Source: DASRDU01 sp035652435 (GTDB taxonomy: Bacteria > Acidobacteriota > Blastocatellia > RBC074). From it: DNA of 64,000 nt. The stretch lies in assembly GCA_035652435.1 (NCBI GenBank), contig DASRDU010000022.1, positions 32,717 to 96,716 on the forward strand. Direction: 5' to 3'. Below are positions 1 to 9,059 of this stretch, piece by piece (position 1 is the first letter of the stretch; every line of letters begins with the position of its first letter). The notes beneath the pieces were generated by a model. That model saw nothing but the letters and a program-made list of their open reading frames with translations, was not told where the DNA came from and ran no database searches. Position numbers and translations under genes: made by a program.

Positions 1-1
1 G

Positions 2-1378
2 TTCATCAAGTCGCGCGAGCCTGACCTCGCGTCGTTTCGGGTCATCAGTCAGAGCGCGCTGCCTTATGATTATGGTTATGATCCGAAACACTCCCCGGAC
101 AATCACGACCTGCTCAACGTCTCGAACAGTCTGATCCCGCGCGGGCTGCAGAGCGTCAGCGGCTACGACCTGTTCCACCCGTCGCGCGTCGCGCGCGTGG
201 CCGGCGATCAGGACCCGCACGGCATCGTCCGGGATTTGCAGGCGTTCGGAAATTCCGCCCAGGGGTTGAACCTGCTCAACGTCAAATACCTCCTGCTGGA
301 ACGTCGCCGGAAGCTCGATTCGATGAACGCCGTCAGCTTCGACGGCGTCAGCTTCGCCCGCACGCCGTTGCATCTGATCTTCACGCCGGGCGCAACAGTG
401 GAAATGGACCTGGGCGGGGTGACGGCGAATGAATTGGCCGTGATCTCTCTGATGAGCGGTGCCGGGCAGATCCCCGACGGCACGCCGGTACTGCGCGTCA
501 GGCTGCACGCGCGTGACGGGCGCGTGACTGACCTTGAACTGAAAGCGGGCCGCGATACGGCGGAATGGGCTTATGACCGCGCCGACGTGCGCGCCACGAT
601 CAAACATCAGAAACCGCGCGCGGTCGAAAGCACTCCGGTCAAAGGCGCCGGTTACGAAGCGCATCGTTACCTCGCCCGCCTGCCATTTGAGCGCGCAGAG
701 ATTGAGCGCATCGGGCTGGAGTACCTGCGCCCCGACGCAACGCTACAGATCGTGCGCGCGACGCTCTGGGATTCGGTGACGAAGACCGCCTGCCCGATTG
801 ATGATTTGCAACTCCCGCCGGAACGCTGGCGCCGGCTCAATCAATTTGGCGAGATCGAAGTATGGGAAAACCTGAAGCTCAGGCCGCGCGCGTGGTTCGT
901 GCCGCGGGTGCAGGTCACGCCCGGCGATGAAGTCCTGCGCATCATCAAGGAAGGGAAGTTCGGCGACGGAAAACCATTCGACCCGGTTGCCGTGGCTTTC
1001 ATTGACACTGAAGAAGCTGACCGCTGGCGAAAGGATCAAACGCCAGCGCCGGAAGCAGGCGGAGTCCCCGCGGACGCGCAGGTCGGCGTGACCAGCTATC
1101 AGCCGCAACGCATTGAACTGAAGTCCCGCAATTCGCAGCCCGGCTTTCTGGTTCTGAGCGAAGTGTATGACCGCGGCTGGCGGGCGAAGATTGATGGGCA
1201 CGAGACGCCGGTTTTTCGGACCGATTACACGCTGCGCGGCGTCGCCGTGCCGCCGGGAGAGCATCGGATTGAAGTCACCTATTGCCCGCGGAGTTTTCGG
1301 CTCGGGGCGACTGGTTCAGGTATTGGGACGCTGCTGCTGATCGCCGGGTCGTGGATCTGGCGGCGACTGATGACATGA
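2..1378 (+). CDS. YfhO-like membrane protein, C-terminal part (truncated by window edge)
   Basis: The reading frame is open from base 2 and the true start lies outside the window, so only about 458 C-terminal residues are visible. They align along their length with the ends of the next two genes. Shared marks are LLNVKYLL near the middle, ENLKLRPRAWFVPR, and the terminal block with GWRAKIDG, TDYTLRGV and a last transmembrane helix. YfhO-family proteins are polytopic membrane proteins of GT-C type, thought to transfer sugars at the outer face of the membrane; the extracytoplasmic tail seen here has no known activity. The stop codon overlaps the next start (ATGA), so the three genes are probably co-transcribed. 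Family assignment is fairly sure; substrate unknown. Confidence 0.75.
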   Translation, partial: FIKSREPDLASFRVISQSALPYDYGYDPKHSPDNHDLLNVSNSLIPRGLQSVSGYDLFHPSRVARVAGDQDPHGIVRDLQAFGNSAQGLNLLNVKYLLLERRRKLDSMNAVSFDGVSFARTPLHLIFTPGATVEMDLGGVTANELAVISLMSGAGQIPDGTPVLRVRLHARDGRVTDLELKAGRDTAEWAYDRADVRATIKHQKPRAVESTPVKGAGYEAHRYLARLPFERAEIERIGLEYLRPDATLQIVRATLWDSVTKTACPIDDLQLPPERWRRLNQFGEIEVWENLKLRPRAWFVPRVQVTPGDEVLRIIKEGKFGDGKPFDPVAVAFIDTEEADRWRKDQTPAPEAGGVPADAQVGVTSYQPQRIELKSRNSQPGFLVLSEVYDRGWRAKIDGHETPVFRTDYTLRGVAVPPGEHRIEVTYCPRSFRLGATGSGIGTLLLIAGSWIWRRLMT

Positions 1379-4293
1379 ATTCTCCTCTTCGACTGAAACC
1401 CCTCTTCACCAGAGAGAAAATCACGGTTGTTCTGACTCTCACGCTGCTGCCGCTCGTTTATTTCCTCCCGGCGGTCAGGGGCAGGGTGTTGCTGGCGATT
1501 GCCGATTCGTGGACTTACAGCCTGCCGATGCGGATGCTGCTCGGCCGGATGATCGCGAGCGGGACACTGCCGTTGTGGAATCCGTACACGTACGCCGGGA
1601 TGCCGCTGCTCGCGGCCGTGCAGCCGGGCGTCCTCTATCCGCCGAACTGGCTCTTTGCCGTGCTGCCGCCGGGCGTGGCGATGAACGCGGTCACGATCCT
1701 GACTTATCACGTCGCGCTTGTCGGGACTTACCTCTACGCGCGGGCTTTGACCTTGAATCGCACGGGCGCGCTCGTGGCGGCGATGGCTTTTACTTTCGGC
1801 GGATTCATGATCGGCCATCAGGAGATGACCAATTACGTCGCGGCGGCGGCGTGGCTGCCCTGGATTCTGCTGGCGATTGAAAAACTTTACCGCAGCGGGT
1901 CGTGGAAGGAATCCTGGCGATGGGCGGCGCTCGGGGCATTGTTCATCGCGTTGCAGTGTTATGCCGGGTTGCCGCAGGCGACGTGGCAGACGATGCTCGT
2001 CTGCGGGCCGTACTTCCTCTTCTCGCTCGCCTGCCGCGACGAAGAGCCGCGAAGCTGGCGGTTCGCGCTGAGGTTCACGGCTTCGATTTCAGTGATGGCG
2101 CTCAGCGGCGCGCTGCTCTCGGCCGTTCAGCTGCTGCCGACCGTCGAGTTGCAACAGCAGGGTGACCGCGCGGCCATTCCCTACGAAGCCTTCGCGGCCT
2201 TCCCGATGGCCCCGAGTTTTCTGCTCACGCTCGTCTTCCCGTATTTTTTCGGCGGCGGGTTGCCGCCGCTCTATCACGTCAAAGGCTGGGGCGAGTGGTG
2301 GCTGACCAAATACGGGTTCGGTTACGTCGGCATCCTCGGACTCGTGCTGATTCTGACGGCCTGGCTCGCGCCGGGGCGCAGGCGAATCGTCTGGTTCTGG
2401 ACGTTTATTGCCGCCGCCGCGCTCGTGCTTTCGCTCGGCGATTACCTGCCGTTCGGGCTGTACCACCTGCTTTACCGGGTTCCGGTCTTCAACCTGTTTC
2501 GGGCTTCTTACCGGCACACGTTTGAATTCACTTTTGCCGCGGCGGTGCTGGCCGGGATCGGCGCCCACGGCCTCGCCGGACTGAGATGGGAACAGGCGCG
2601 CCGGGTGCTGCGTCGCAGCAGTCTCGTGCTGGCCGTGATCGTTGCCACGACAACAATCCTGTTCCGTTTCTATGCCCATCACCTTGGCGCGCCCACGCTG
2701 CCTCCCGCCGCGGACACTGCGCTCGCGCGGCCTGAAGCAGTTGTGCCGCTGCTCGTCTCTGCCCTGAGCATCGTTGTGGTGTGGCTTTACGCGAAACGCC
2801 GGACCCGGATCGCCGGCGCACTGCTCATCCTTGGCCTGCTGATTGATCTGGCTTCGTTCGGCTGGTTCGCCTACTGGCGCAGGACCAGTTACGAGACCGT
2901 GAGGCATCTGGCCGACGCCGCGGCGGTGAAAGTCATCAAGGCGCGCGAAGCCGATCTGAACAGTTTTCGCGTGATCAGCCAGGCCAGCTGGCCTTTCGGT
3001 GAAAACTACCCCGCGGTCAGCTCCGGGAACCTGGCAATGGCGCGCGGGCTCGAGAGCGCGGGCGGTTACGACCCGATGCGGCTGCCGCGGCTGGCGCGTC
3101 TGGCCGGCGCGATGAATATGTTTGGCATCGCCAGCGACCACGAGGCCTTCGGCCTGGAGGATCAGGGGCTGAATCTGCTCAACGTCAGATACCTGCTGCG
3201 CGAGCGCTCGAGTCTCGCCGATGAGAAGCTCAACCGCACCGCCGCCCCCGAGGCGATCAGTTACGAAGGCATTCTGATGGAGATGATGCTGGGGCCGGGC
3301 CGCCGTCTGGAGCTTGAGGCCGACGGGTTCGCCGCGACCGAACTGACCGTGATTTCGGCCATGTTCAATGGCGCTCACGTCCCCGACGGCGCGCCGGTCC
3401 TTGGCATCAGGCTGCACACCAAAGATGGCCGCGTCGTCGAACGCGAGCTGCGGGCAGGCCGCGACACGGCGGAATGGGCGTATGAACGCCCCGACCTGCG
3501 CGGGCTCGCAAAACACGAGCGCGCCCCCGTCATCCAGACCTGGACGGCGGCGAGCGAGCGCGGGAGTTTTACGGTGCATCGTTACCTCGCGCGCTTCAAC
3601 TTCGAGCGCGCCGAAATTGATTACGTCGAGCTGGATTACCGGCGCCCCGACGCTGAACTGAATATCCTGCGCGCGAGCCTCCGCGATTCCGCGACCGGCG
3701 ACGAAGCACCGCTTGACCGCCTGCGCCTGCCGCCCGAACGCTGGCGGCTGGTCGAGCGCTGCGGACAGGCTGACCTCTACGAAAACCTGAAGGCGCTGCC
3801 GCGCGCGTGGTTCGCGAGCCGCACGGTGACGCTGCCTGAAGATGAAGTGCTGCGATCAATCAAAGAGGGGAAGCTGAGCGATGGGCAGCCGTTCGATCCC
3901 GCCGAAGCCGCGCTGCTTGAGCGGGCGGAACCGCCGCCGGTTCTCCCGGCAATCGGACGGGCCGCCGATGCCGAAGTGAAAATCACCCGCTACGAGCCGC
4001 TGCGAATTGAACTGCGAACGCGCAACGCGCAGCCCGGCTTCCTGGTGCTGAGCGAAACCGATTATCGCGGCTGGGAGGCGCGAGTGGACGGGCAGCAGAC
4101 CCGCGTCCATCGCACCAATTACACGCTGCGCGGGGTCGTCGTGCCGGCGGGCGAACATCGCGTTGAGTTCGCCTATCGCCCGCAGAGCTTCCGCGCGGGG
4201 CTCGTCTGTGCGGGCATCGGCCTGCTCGTGCTGGCAACGACGGGAGTGATCACCGCCAGATATTCAGGGGGCGGGCGTGAAGCGAATCTCTGA
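1375..4293 (+). CDS. YfhO-like polytopic membrane protein (972 aa)
   Basis: A longer frame begins at 1282, but the ATG at 1375 is preferred because it forms an ATGA overlap with the upstream stop and gives a basic N-terminus followed by a hydrophobic helix. The first ~500 residues contain about a dozen hydrophobic segments with the family pattern LPLWNPYTYAGMPLLA after the first extracytoplasmic loop. The last ~450 residues form a soluble domain ending in GWEARVDG, TNYTLRGV and one helix. Related YfhO proteins act in glycosylation of envelope polymers. It is a paralogue of its two neighbours, and the tandem suggests duplication and specialisation for different acceptors. No catalytic residue can be assigned from the sequence alone. 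Confidence 0.8.
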   Translation: MNSPLRLKPLFTREKITVVLTLTLLPLVYFLPAVRGRVLLAIADSWTYSLPMRMLLGRMIASGTLPLWNPYTYAGMPLLAAVQPGVLYPPNWLFAVLPPGVAMNAVTILTYHVALVGTYLYARALTLNRTGALVAAMAFTFGGFMIGHQEMTNYVAAAAWLPWILLAIEKLYRSGSWKESWRWAALGALFIALQCYAGLPQATWQTMLVCGPYFLFSLACRDEEPRSWRFALRFTASISVMALSGALLSAVQLLPTVELQQQGDRAAIPYEAFAAFPMAPSFLLTLVFPYFFGGGLPPLYHVKGWGEWWLTKYGFGYVGILGLVLILTAWLAPGRRRIVWFWTFIAAAALVLSLGDYLPFGLYHLLYRVPVFNLFRASYRHTFEFTFAAAVLAGIGAHGLAGLRWEQARRVLRRSSLVLAVIVATTTILFRFYAHHLGAPTLPPAADTALARPEAVVPLLVSALSIVVVWLYAKRRTRIAGALLILGLLIDLASFGWFAYWRRTSYETVRHLADAAAVKVIKAREADLNSFRVISQASWPFGENYPAVSSGNLAMARGLESAGGYDPMRLPRLARLAGAMNMFGIASDHEAFGLEDQGLNLLNVRYLLRERSSLADEKLNRTAAPEAISYEGILMEMMLGPGRRLELEADGFAATELTVISAMFNGAHVPDGAPVLGIRLHTKDGRVVERELRAGRDTAEWAYERPDLRGLAKHERAPVIQTWTAASERGSFTVHRYLARFNFERAEIDYVELDYRRPDAELNILRASLRDSATGDEAPLDRLRLPPERWRLVERCGQADLYENLKALPRAWFASRTVTLPEDEVLRSIKEGKLSDGQPFDPAEAALLERAEPPPVLPAIGRAADAEVKITRYEPLRIELRTRNAQPGFLVLSETDYRGWEARVDGQQTRVHRTNYTLRGVVVPAGEHRVEFAYRPQSFRAGLVCAGIGLLVLATTGVITARYSGGGREANL

Positions 4294-6604
4294 AAGACAA
4301 ATCATTACGGTCATCATCCTCCTGCTGCCGCTCGCCTGGTTCTTTCCAGCCGAGACGGGAAAGCTGGCGCTCGTACACGGCGACGGGTGGCCGCAGCACA
4401 TCGGGATGCGCTTCCAGGTCGGCCAGATGATCGCCCGGGGGATGCTGCCGCTCTGGAATCCTTACGTCTTCGGCGGGATGCCGCTGCTGGCGGCCAGCTA
4501 TCCGGGCGCGCTCTATCCGCTGAACTGGGTCTTCGCCTTCCTGCCGCCCGGCGCGGCGATGAACGTGGTGGTGATCGCGACCTTCCACCTGGCGCTCGTG
4601 GGGGCTTACCGTTTCGCGCGAGCCGTCGGGTGCAATCGCCTGGGTGCGCTCATCACAGGAGTCGTCTTCACCTTCGGCGGCTTCATGGTGATGTCGCAGG
4701 GGAACACGGCCAAGGTCACGGCGGCGGCGTGGCTGCCCTGGGTTCTGCTCGCGATTGAAAAGCTATATCAGACGGCTTCGTGGCGCCGGGTCACGCTCGG
4801 GGCGCTGTTCATCGCGCTGCAATGCTGGGCGGGATTCCCGCAGATGTCTTTTTACACGGCGCTCGTCGGCGGGGCGTACTTCCTCTTTTCCGTCACAATG
4901 CGCGAGCAGCGGCAGCCGCGACTGCGTCTGATTGCTGCAACGGGAGTGATGGCGCTCTGCGGGGCGTTGATCTCCCTGATTCATCTGCTGCCGCTGCGCG
5001 AGCTGCAGGGGCAGGGCGCGCGCAACGGGATCACTTATGAAAATTTCTCCTCGCACGACTTCCCCTTGCGGCAGGCGCCGGCGCTGGTGTTTCCGTACCT
5101 CTTCGGCGGGGCGGCGCTGCCGCCCTACCACCTGCCTTATCATGGGGAGTGGGGCATCTACGTGACCGCCGGTTATGTCGGGATGCTGGCGATGATGCTG
5201 GCGCTCGTGGCGATGGTCGGATGGCGGGGGCGACTCGTGTGGTTCTGGGCGTTCGTGGCAGTCGTCGCGCTGCTGCTCGCGTTCGGGGCTTCGCTGCCGT
5301 TCGGCCTGAACAGGCTGCTCTATCGCGTGCCCGTCTACAACCTGTTTCGCACCGCGTCGCGCCACCTGGTTGAATTCGATTTCGCGCTGGCGGTGCTGGC
5401 CGGGCTGGGCGTGAGTTTCCTGGAGCGGGCAGAAGGCAGTGAAGCGCGCCGCGCAGTGAAATGGTCTCTGGTGATAATGGCGGTGATCGTTATCGGCACG
5501 GCGACCGCTTACGGCTTTTCCAGCCGCGGCCTGCTGCTCAGGGCTGAAGTGCTGGTTCCGGTGTCCTTCTTCATTTTGAGCGCGGCGGTGCTGTGGATCT
5601 ATGCGCGCCGGAGGGCGCCGCTCTTCGGCTGGCTGCTCGTCGTGGTTCTCGTCTGCGACCTCGCCTCATTCGGGCAGTTTCTGGACTGGCGGACGCTCTA
5701 CTTCAGCGTGGCCGATCACATCGCCGATCCGGTGACGGTGAAATTCATCAAGGCCCGTGAGCCCGACCTCAATGCGTTCCGCATCCTGAGCCACGCGGCC
5801 AATCCATTCGATTACAACTACGAGCTGCTCAATTATCCGAGCCTGTCCATCACGCGCCGGCTGCAAAGCGTCAACGGTTATGACGAACTGCGCCTGCTGC
5901 GACCGGCGGGCGTCATGGGCGGGATGAGTATTGACGGCATCGTGCGGGACGAGCGGGCTCTGAGCGCCGCCCACAGGGGATTCGATCTGCTCAACGTCAG
6001 ATACCTGCTGCACAAGCGGACTGGCGAGGTGCCTGCGCCGGAGCGCTGGCGGAAGCTCGCGAGCTTTTACGAAGTGGACGTTTACGAAAACCTGAAGGTG
6101 CTGCCGCGCGCGTGGCTCGTCCCGGCTGTGCTGGCAGTACCGGAAGCCGACATGCCAAGGGTGATCAGCGAAGGAAAATTCAGCGACGGGAAATCCTTTG
6201 ATCCATCCGCACAGGCATTAGTTGATCCGACATTACTGCGCGGAGGCTCTTTCTTTCTGCCACAACCTGAAATCACCGGTCAGGCATCAGTGATCAGCTA
6301 TGCCCCACAGCAGATCATCCTGAACACCTCTGCCCCAAAGGATCGCTTCCTGGTGCTGAGTGAGATTGATTACCCCGGCTGGGAAGCGCAGGTTGACGGG
6401 CGGCAGACCGAAGTTTACCGCACCGATTACACGCTGCGCGGTGTCGTCGTGCCGGCGGGCGAACACCGCGTTGAGTTCGTCTATCGCCCGCAGAGCTTCC
6501 GTCGCGGCCTGATTGCGGCTGGGATTGGCGCGCTGATTTTGATAGCCGGCTCTGCTTCAGTCTGGCTCACCGGGCGGAAAAGAGCGGCGGAAAGCCCTCG
6601 ATGA
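4277..6604 (+). CDS. YfhO-like polytopic membrane protein (775 aa)
   Basis: Third member of the tandem. It starts at GTG 4277, 17 nt inside the preceding gene, which argues for translational coupling. The N-terminal two thirds are membrane-spanning with the motif LPLWNPYVFGGMPLLA; the tail carries ENLKVLPRAWLVP, GWEAQVDG and TDYTLRGVVVPAGEH, nearly identical to the same block of its neighbours. It is about 200 residues shorter than the second copy because the middle of the extracytoplasmic region is missing (the part equivalent to the RLHTKDGRV section). Role inferred as envelope glycosyl transfer of unknown specificity. The operon seems to end here, since 206 bases follow before the next gene. 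Confidence 0.8.
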   Translation: MKRISERQIITVIILLLPLAWFFPAETGKLALVHGDGWPQHIGMRFQVGQMIARGMLPLWNPYVFGGMPLLAASYPGALYPLNWVFAFLPPGAAMNVVVIATFHLALVGAYRFARAVGCNRLGALITGVVFTFGGFMVMSQGNTAKVTAAAWLPWVLLAIEKLYQTASWRRVTLGALFIALQCWAGFPQMSFYTALVGGAYFLFSVTMREQRQPRLRLIAATGVMALCGALISLIHLLPLRELQGQGARNGITYENFSSHDFPLRQAPALVFPYLFGGAALPPYHLPYHGEWGIYVTAGYVGMLAMMLALVAMVGWRGRLVWFWAFVAVVALLLAFGASLPFGLNRLLYRVPVYNLFRTASRHLVEFDFALAVLAGLGVSFLERAEGSEARRAVKWSLVIMAVIVIGTATAYGFSSRGLLLRAEVLVPVSFFILSAAVLWIYARRRAPLFGWLLVVVLVCDLASFGQFLDWRTLYFSVADHIADPVTVKFIKAREPDLNAFRILSHAANPFDYNYELLNYPSLSITRRLQSVNGYDELRLLRPAGVMGGMSIDGIVRDERALSAAHRGFDLLNVRYLLHKRTGEVPAPERWRKLASFYEVDVYENLKVLPRAWLVPAVLAVPEADMPRVISEGKFSDGKSFDPSAQALVDPTLLRGGSFFLPQPEITGQASVISYAPQQIILNTSAPKDRFLVLSEIDYPGWEAQVDGRQTEVYRTDYTLRGVVVPAGEHRVEFVYRPQSFRRGLIAAGIGALILIAGSASVWLTGRKRAAESPR

Positions 6605-6733
6605 TGTCGCATGCCCGCCCTCTTGTGGCAATTGTGGGATTGATCAATCCCATAATCGGACACTTTTTCGGTTCAGCCCCGGCTGCGGGCTGTTCAAATT
6701 CATTGATCTCAGTATTTAATATCTGATCTGAAC

Positions 6734-6749
6734 TGGCACAGGATTTGGA
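6734..6749 (+). promoter_or_regulatory. Candidate sigma54 promoter
   Basis: TGGCAC at 6734-6739 is followed by TTTGG, placing the GG of -24 (6735-6736) exactly 12 bases before the GG at 6747-6748, where the consensus has GC. Spacing is right and the -12 box has one deviation. It lies about 60 nt before an ABC ATPase whose next gene is an NtrC-like activator, so autoregulation by that activator is plausible. Confidence 0.45.
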
Positions 6750-6810
6750 TAGTCTCAGTGCAGGCCGAAAATTTATTTACTGCACTGATAAATACCCTGG
6801 AGGAACAGGA

Positions 6811-7476
6811 ATGATTACGTTGCAAAACATCGAGAGATTTTACGAACACGGCGTGACGAAAACCTGGGTGCTGCGGCGCGTCAACGTCAACATCGAAGAG
6901 GGCGAGTTCGTTTCGATCATGGGCCCGTCGGGCGCGGGCAAATCAACGCTGCTGCACATCCTTGGCATGCACGACAGCTCGTGGCTGGGCGAGTATTACT
7001 TCCTCGATCAGGCCGTCCATAAGCTCAAACCGAAGGACCGCGCGGAGCTGCGGAACCGGCAGATCGGGTTCGTCTTCCAGAGCTATCACCTGCTCGACCA
7101 CCTGACCGTTTACGAGAACCTCGAAATCCCGCTCTCTTACCGCGACGTCAAGAAGTCCGAGCGCGAGAGCATCGTGGGTGACGTCCTCGACCGTTTTCAG
7201 ATCGTCGGAAAGAAAGACCTCTACCCGAGCCAGCTCTCGGGCGGCCAGCAGCAGCTCGTGGGCGTGGCCCGCGCGGTGATCGCGAACCCGAAAGTGATCC
7301 TGGCCGACGAGCCGACCGGAAACCTGCACTCGGCCCAGGGCAAGGAGATCATGGAGATGTTCAGGAAGCTGAACGAGCGTGGGACGACCATCGTGCAGGT
7401 GACACACTCGGAAGCGAATGCGGCTTACAGCAACCGGGTTATCAAGCTGCGGGACGGCTGGGTGGTGAATGACTGA
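6811..7476 (+). CDS. ABC transporter ATP-binding protein, MacB/LolD type
   Basis: Start ATG 6811 is chosen over an upstream TTG because GGAGGAACAGGA sits directly before it. The 221-residue protein has Walker A GPSGAGKST, the Q-loop in GFVFQSYHLLDHLTVYENL, the signature LSGGQQQ (third-position variant of LSGGQ), Walker B VILADEPTGNL and a switch His in QVTHS. These place it in the MacB/LolD/FtsE group, which drives lipoprotein export or mechanotransmission without direct transport. No permease lies next to it, so the partner must be encoded elsewhere. It shares a probable sigma54 operon with the response regulator downstream (26-nt gap). Confidence 0.85.
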   Translation: MITLQNIERFYEHGVTKTWVLRRVNVNIEEGEFVSIMGPSGAGKSTLLHILGMHDSSWLGEYYFLDQAVHKLKPKDRAELRNRQIGFVFQSYHLLDHLTVYENLEIPLSYRDVKKSERESIVGDVLDRFQIVGKKDLYPSQLSGGQQQLVGVARAVIANPKVILADEPTGNLHSAQGKEIMEMFRKLNERGTTIVQVTHSEANAAYSNRVIKLRDGWVVND

Positions 7477-7502
7477 GCTGTAAACAAGGAGAGAAAGAGG
7501 TT

Positions 7503-8873
7503 GTGAGTAAAGCTGAAGTAAACACCCCGCGAATCCTGATCGCTGACGACCAGCGCGACGTACTCGAAGCGCTCAGGCTACTGCTCAAAGGCGAGGGCTG
7601 GCAGATCGAATCGGTGACCTCGCCCTCGGCCGTCATGAAGCTGCTCGCCGAGCAGGAATTCGACGTCGCGCTGATTGACCTGAATTACGCGCGCGATACG
7701 ACTTCGGGCCGCGAGGGGCTGGACCTGATGACGCGCATGTCCGAAATGGACAGCACCCTGCCGATCATCGTCATGACCGCCTGGGGCAGCGTCAACATCG
7801 CCGTCGAGGCGATGCGGCGCGGCGCGCGCGATTTCATCCAGAAGCCCTGGGAGAATGCGCGGCTGCTCGCAATCATCCGCACGCAGATCGAACTGAGCCG
7901 GGCGCTGCGGCGCGGGCAGCGGCTGGCGGCGGAAAACGAGATGCTGCGCGGCGACCGCGGGCCGACGCTGATTGCCGAATCCCCGGCGATGCAGCCGGTG
8001 CTGGAAGTGATCTCCCGCGTCGGGCCTTCCGAAGCGAACGTGCTGATCACCGGCGAGAACGGCACCGGCAAGGGCGTGGTCGCGCGCGCCCTGCACGCGG
8101 CTTCCGTCCGCGGCGCGAGGCCGCTCGTGACGGTCAACGTCGGCGGGCTTTCCGAAGGAGTGTTTGAGAGCGAACTCTTCGGCCACGTCAAGGGCGCCTT
8201 CACCGACGCCCGCTCCGACCGCGTCGGGCGGTTCGAGCTGGCCGACGGCGGCACGCTCTTTCTGGACGAGATCGCCAACGTGCCGCTCAACCAGCAGCCG
8301 AAGCTGCTGCGCGTGCTGGAGACGGGCGAGTTCGAGCGCGTCGGCTCATCAAAGACCCGCCGCGTGGACGTGCGGATCATCTCGGCCACGAATGCCGACC
8401 TGCGCGCCGACGTCGAGGCGGGCCATTTCCGCCGCGACCTGTTTTTCCGGCTCAACACCATCGAAATCGCGCTGCCGCCGCTGCGCCAGCGGCGCGAAGA
8501 CATCACCCCGCTCGCGCACTATTTCCTGCGCCAGCAGACCCAGCGCTACCGCAAGAACCTCGACGGCTTTGAAGGCGCCGCGCTGCAGGCGATGTGGGAT
8601 TACCCCTGGCCGGGCAACGTGCGCGAGCTGGAACACGCGGTCGAACGCGCCGTGCTGATGTCGAACGGGAAGACCGTCCGGGCGAGCGACCTCGGGTTGC
8701 GCGGTGAAGCGGACGGCTCGACCCGGGTCGAAGACCTGAGCCTCGAAGAGGTCGAGTGCATGCTGATCAAGAAAGCCCTCGCCCGTTACGACGGCAACGT
8801 CAGCCGCGCCGCCGAGACTCTGGGCCTGAGCCGCAGCGCGCTCTACCGCCGTCTGGAAAAATACAGCCTCTGA
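7503..8873 (+). CDS. NtrC-family sigma54-dependent response regulator
   Basis: GTG start at 7503 behind AAGGAGAGAAAG. Residues 1-130 form a receiver domain (RILIADDQRDV, phosphoacceptor Asp in DVALIDL, and a conserved Lys in FIQKPW). A central AAA+ domain follows with Walker A GENGTGKG, Walker B GGTLFLDEI and R-finger region; the C-terminal Fis-type helix-turn-helix ends in LSRSALYRRLEK. The sigma54-contact loop reads GAFTDA instead of GAFTGA. The histidine kinase 190 nt downstream is the obvious partner, and the ABC ATPase upstream the likely target. Some activators with altered GAFTGA loops do not use sigma54, so promoter type should not be taken for granted. Confidence 0.88.
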   Translation: MSKAEVNTPRILIADDQRDVLEALRLLLKGEGWQIESVTSPSAVMKLLAEQEFDVALIDLNYARDTTSGREGLDLMTRMSEMDSTLPIIVMTAWGSVNIAVEAMRRGARDFIQKPWENARLLAIIRTQIELSRALRRGQRLAAENEMLRGDRGPTLIAESPAMQPVLEVISRVGPSEANVLITGENGTGKGVVARALHAASVRGARPLVTVNVGGLSEGVFESELFGHVKGAFTDARSDRVGRFELADGGTLFLDEIANVPLNQQPKLLRVLETGEFERVGSSKTRRVDVRIISATNADLRADVEAGHFRRDLFFRLNTIEIALPPLRQRREDITPLAHYFLRQQTQRYRKNLDGFEGAALQAMWDYPWPGNVRELEHAVERAVLMSNGKTVRASDLGLRGEADGSTRVEDLSLEEVECMLIKKALARYDGNVSRAAETLGLSRSALYRRLEKYSL

Positions 8874-8878
8874 TTCCA

Positions 8879-8972
8879 GAGAATAGAATACGGATGAGAC
8901 GGATCTTGACGGATATCCGCGGATCTGATCCGCCTTAATCTGCTGCATCCGTCTCATCCGTATTCTATTCTC
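8879..8972. repeat. Perfect 26-bp inverted repeat
   Basis: Arms at 8879-8904 and 8947-8972 are exact reverse complements, separated by 42 nt that contain further GGAT/ATCC pairs. The core CGGATGAGACGGAT resembles the element at 16727-16796, so it is probably a dispersed genomic repeat. It may also end transcription of the regulator gene. Confidence 0.8.
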
Positions 8973-9059
8973 ACTGCCGAAGGATTGCAGAATCGCGGTT
9001 GTGGATTGAAAGACTGCCCTGGTCTGCCATATCCTCAACAGCGCGATCCCGCTAAATCC

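Noticed and set aside
2089..3579. A 496-codon minus-strand frame inside the second YfhO gene.
   Set aside because: GC-rich third positions create it; the translation is Arg/Gln/Pro-rich with no recognisable domain.
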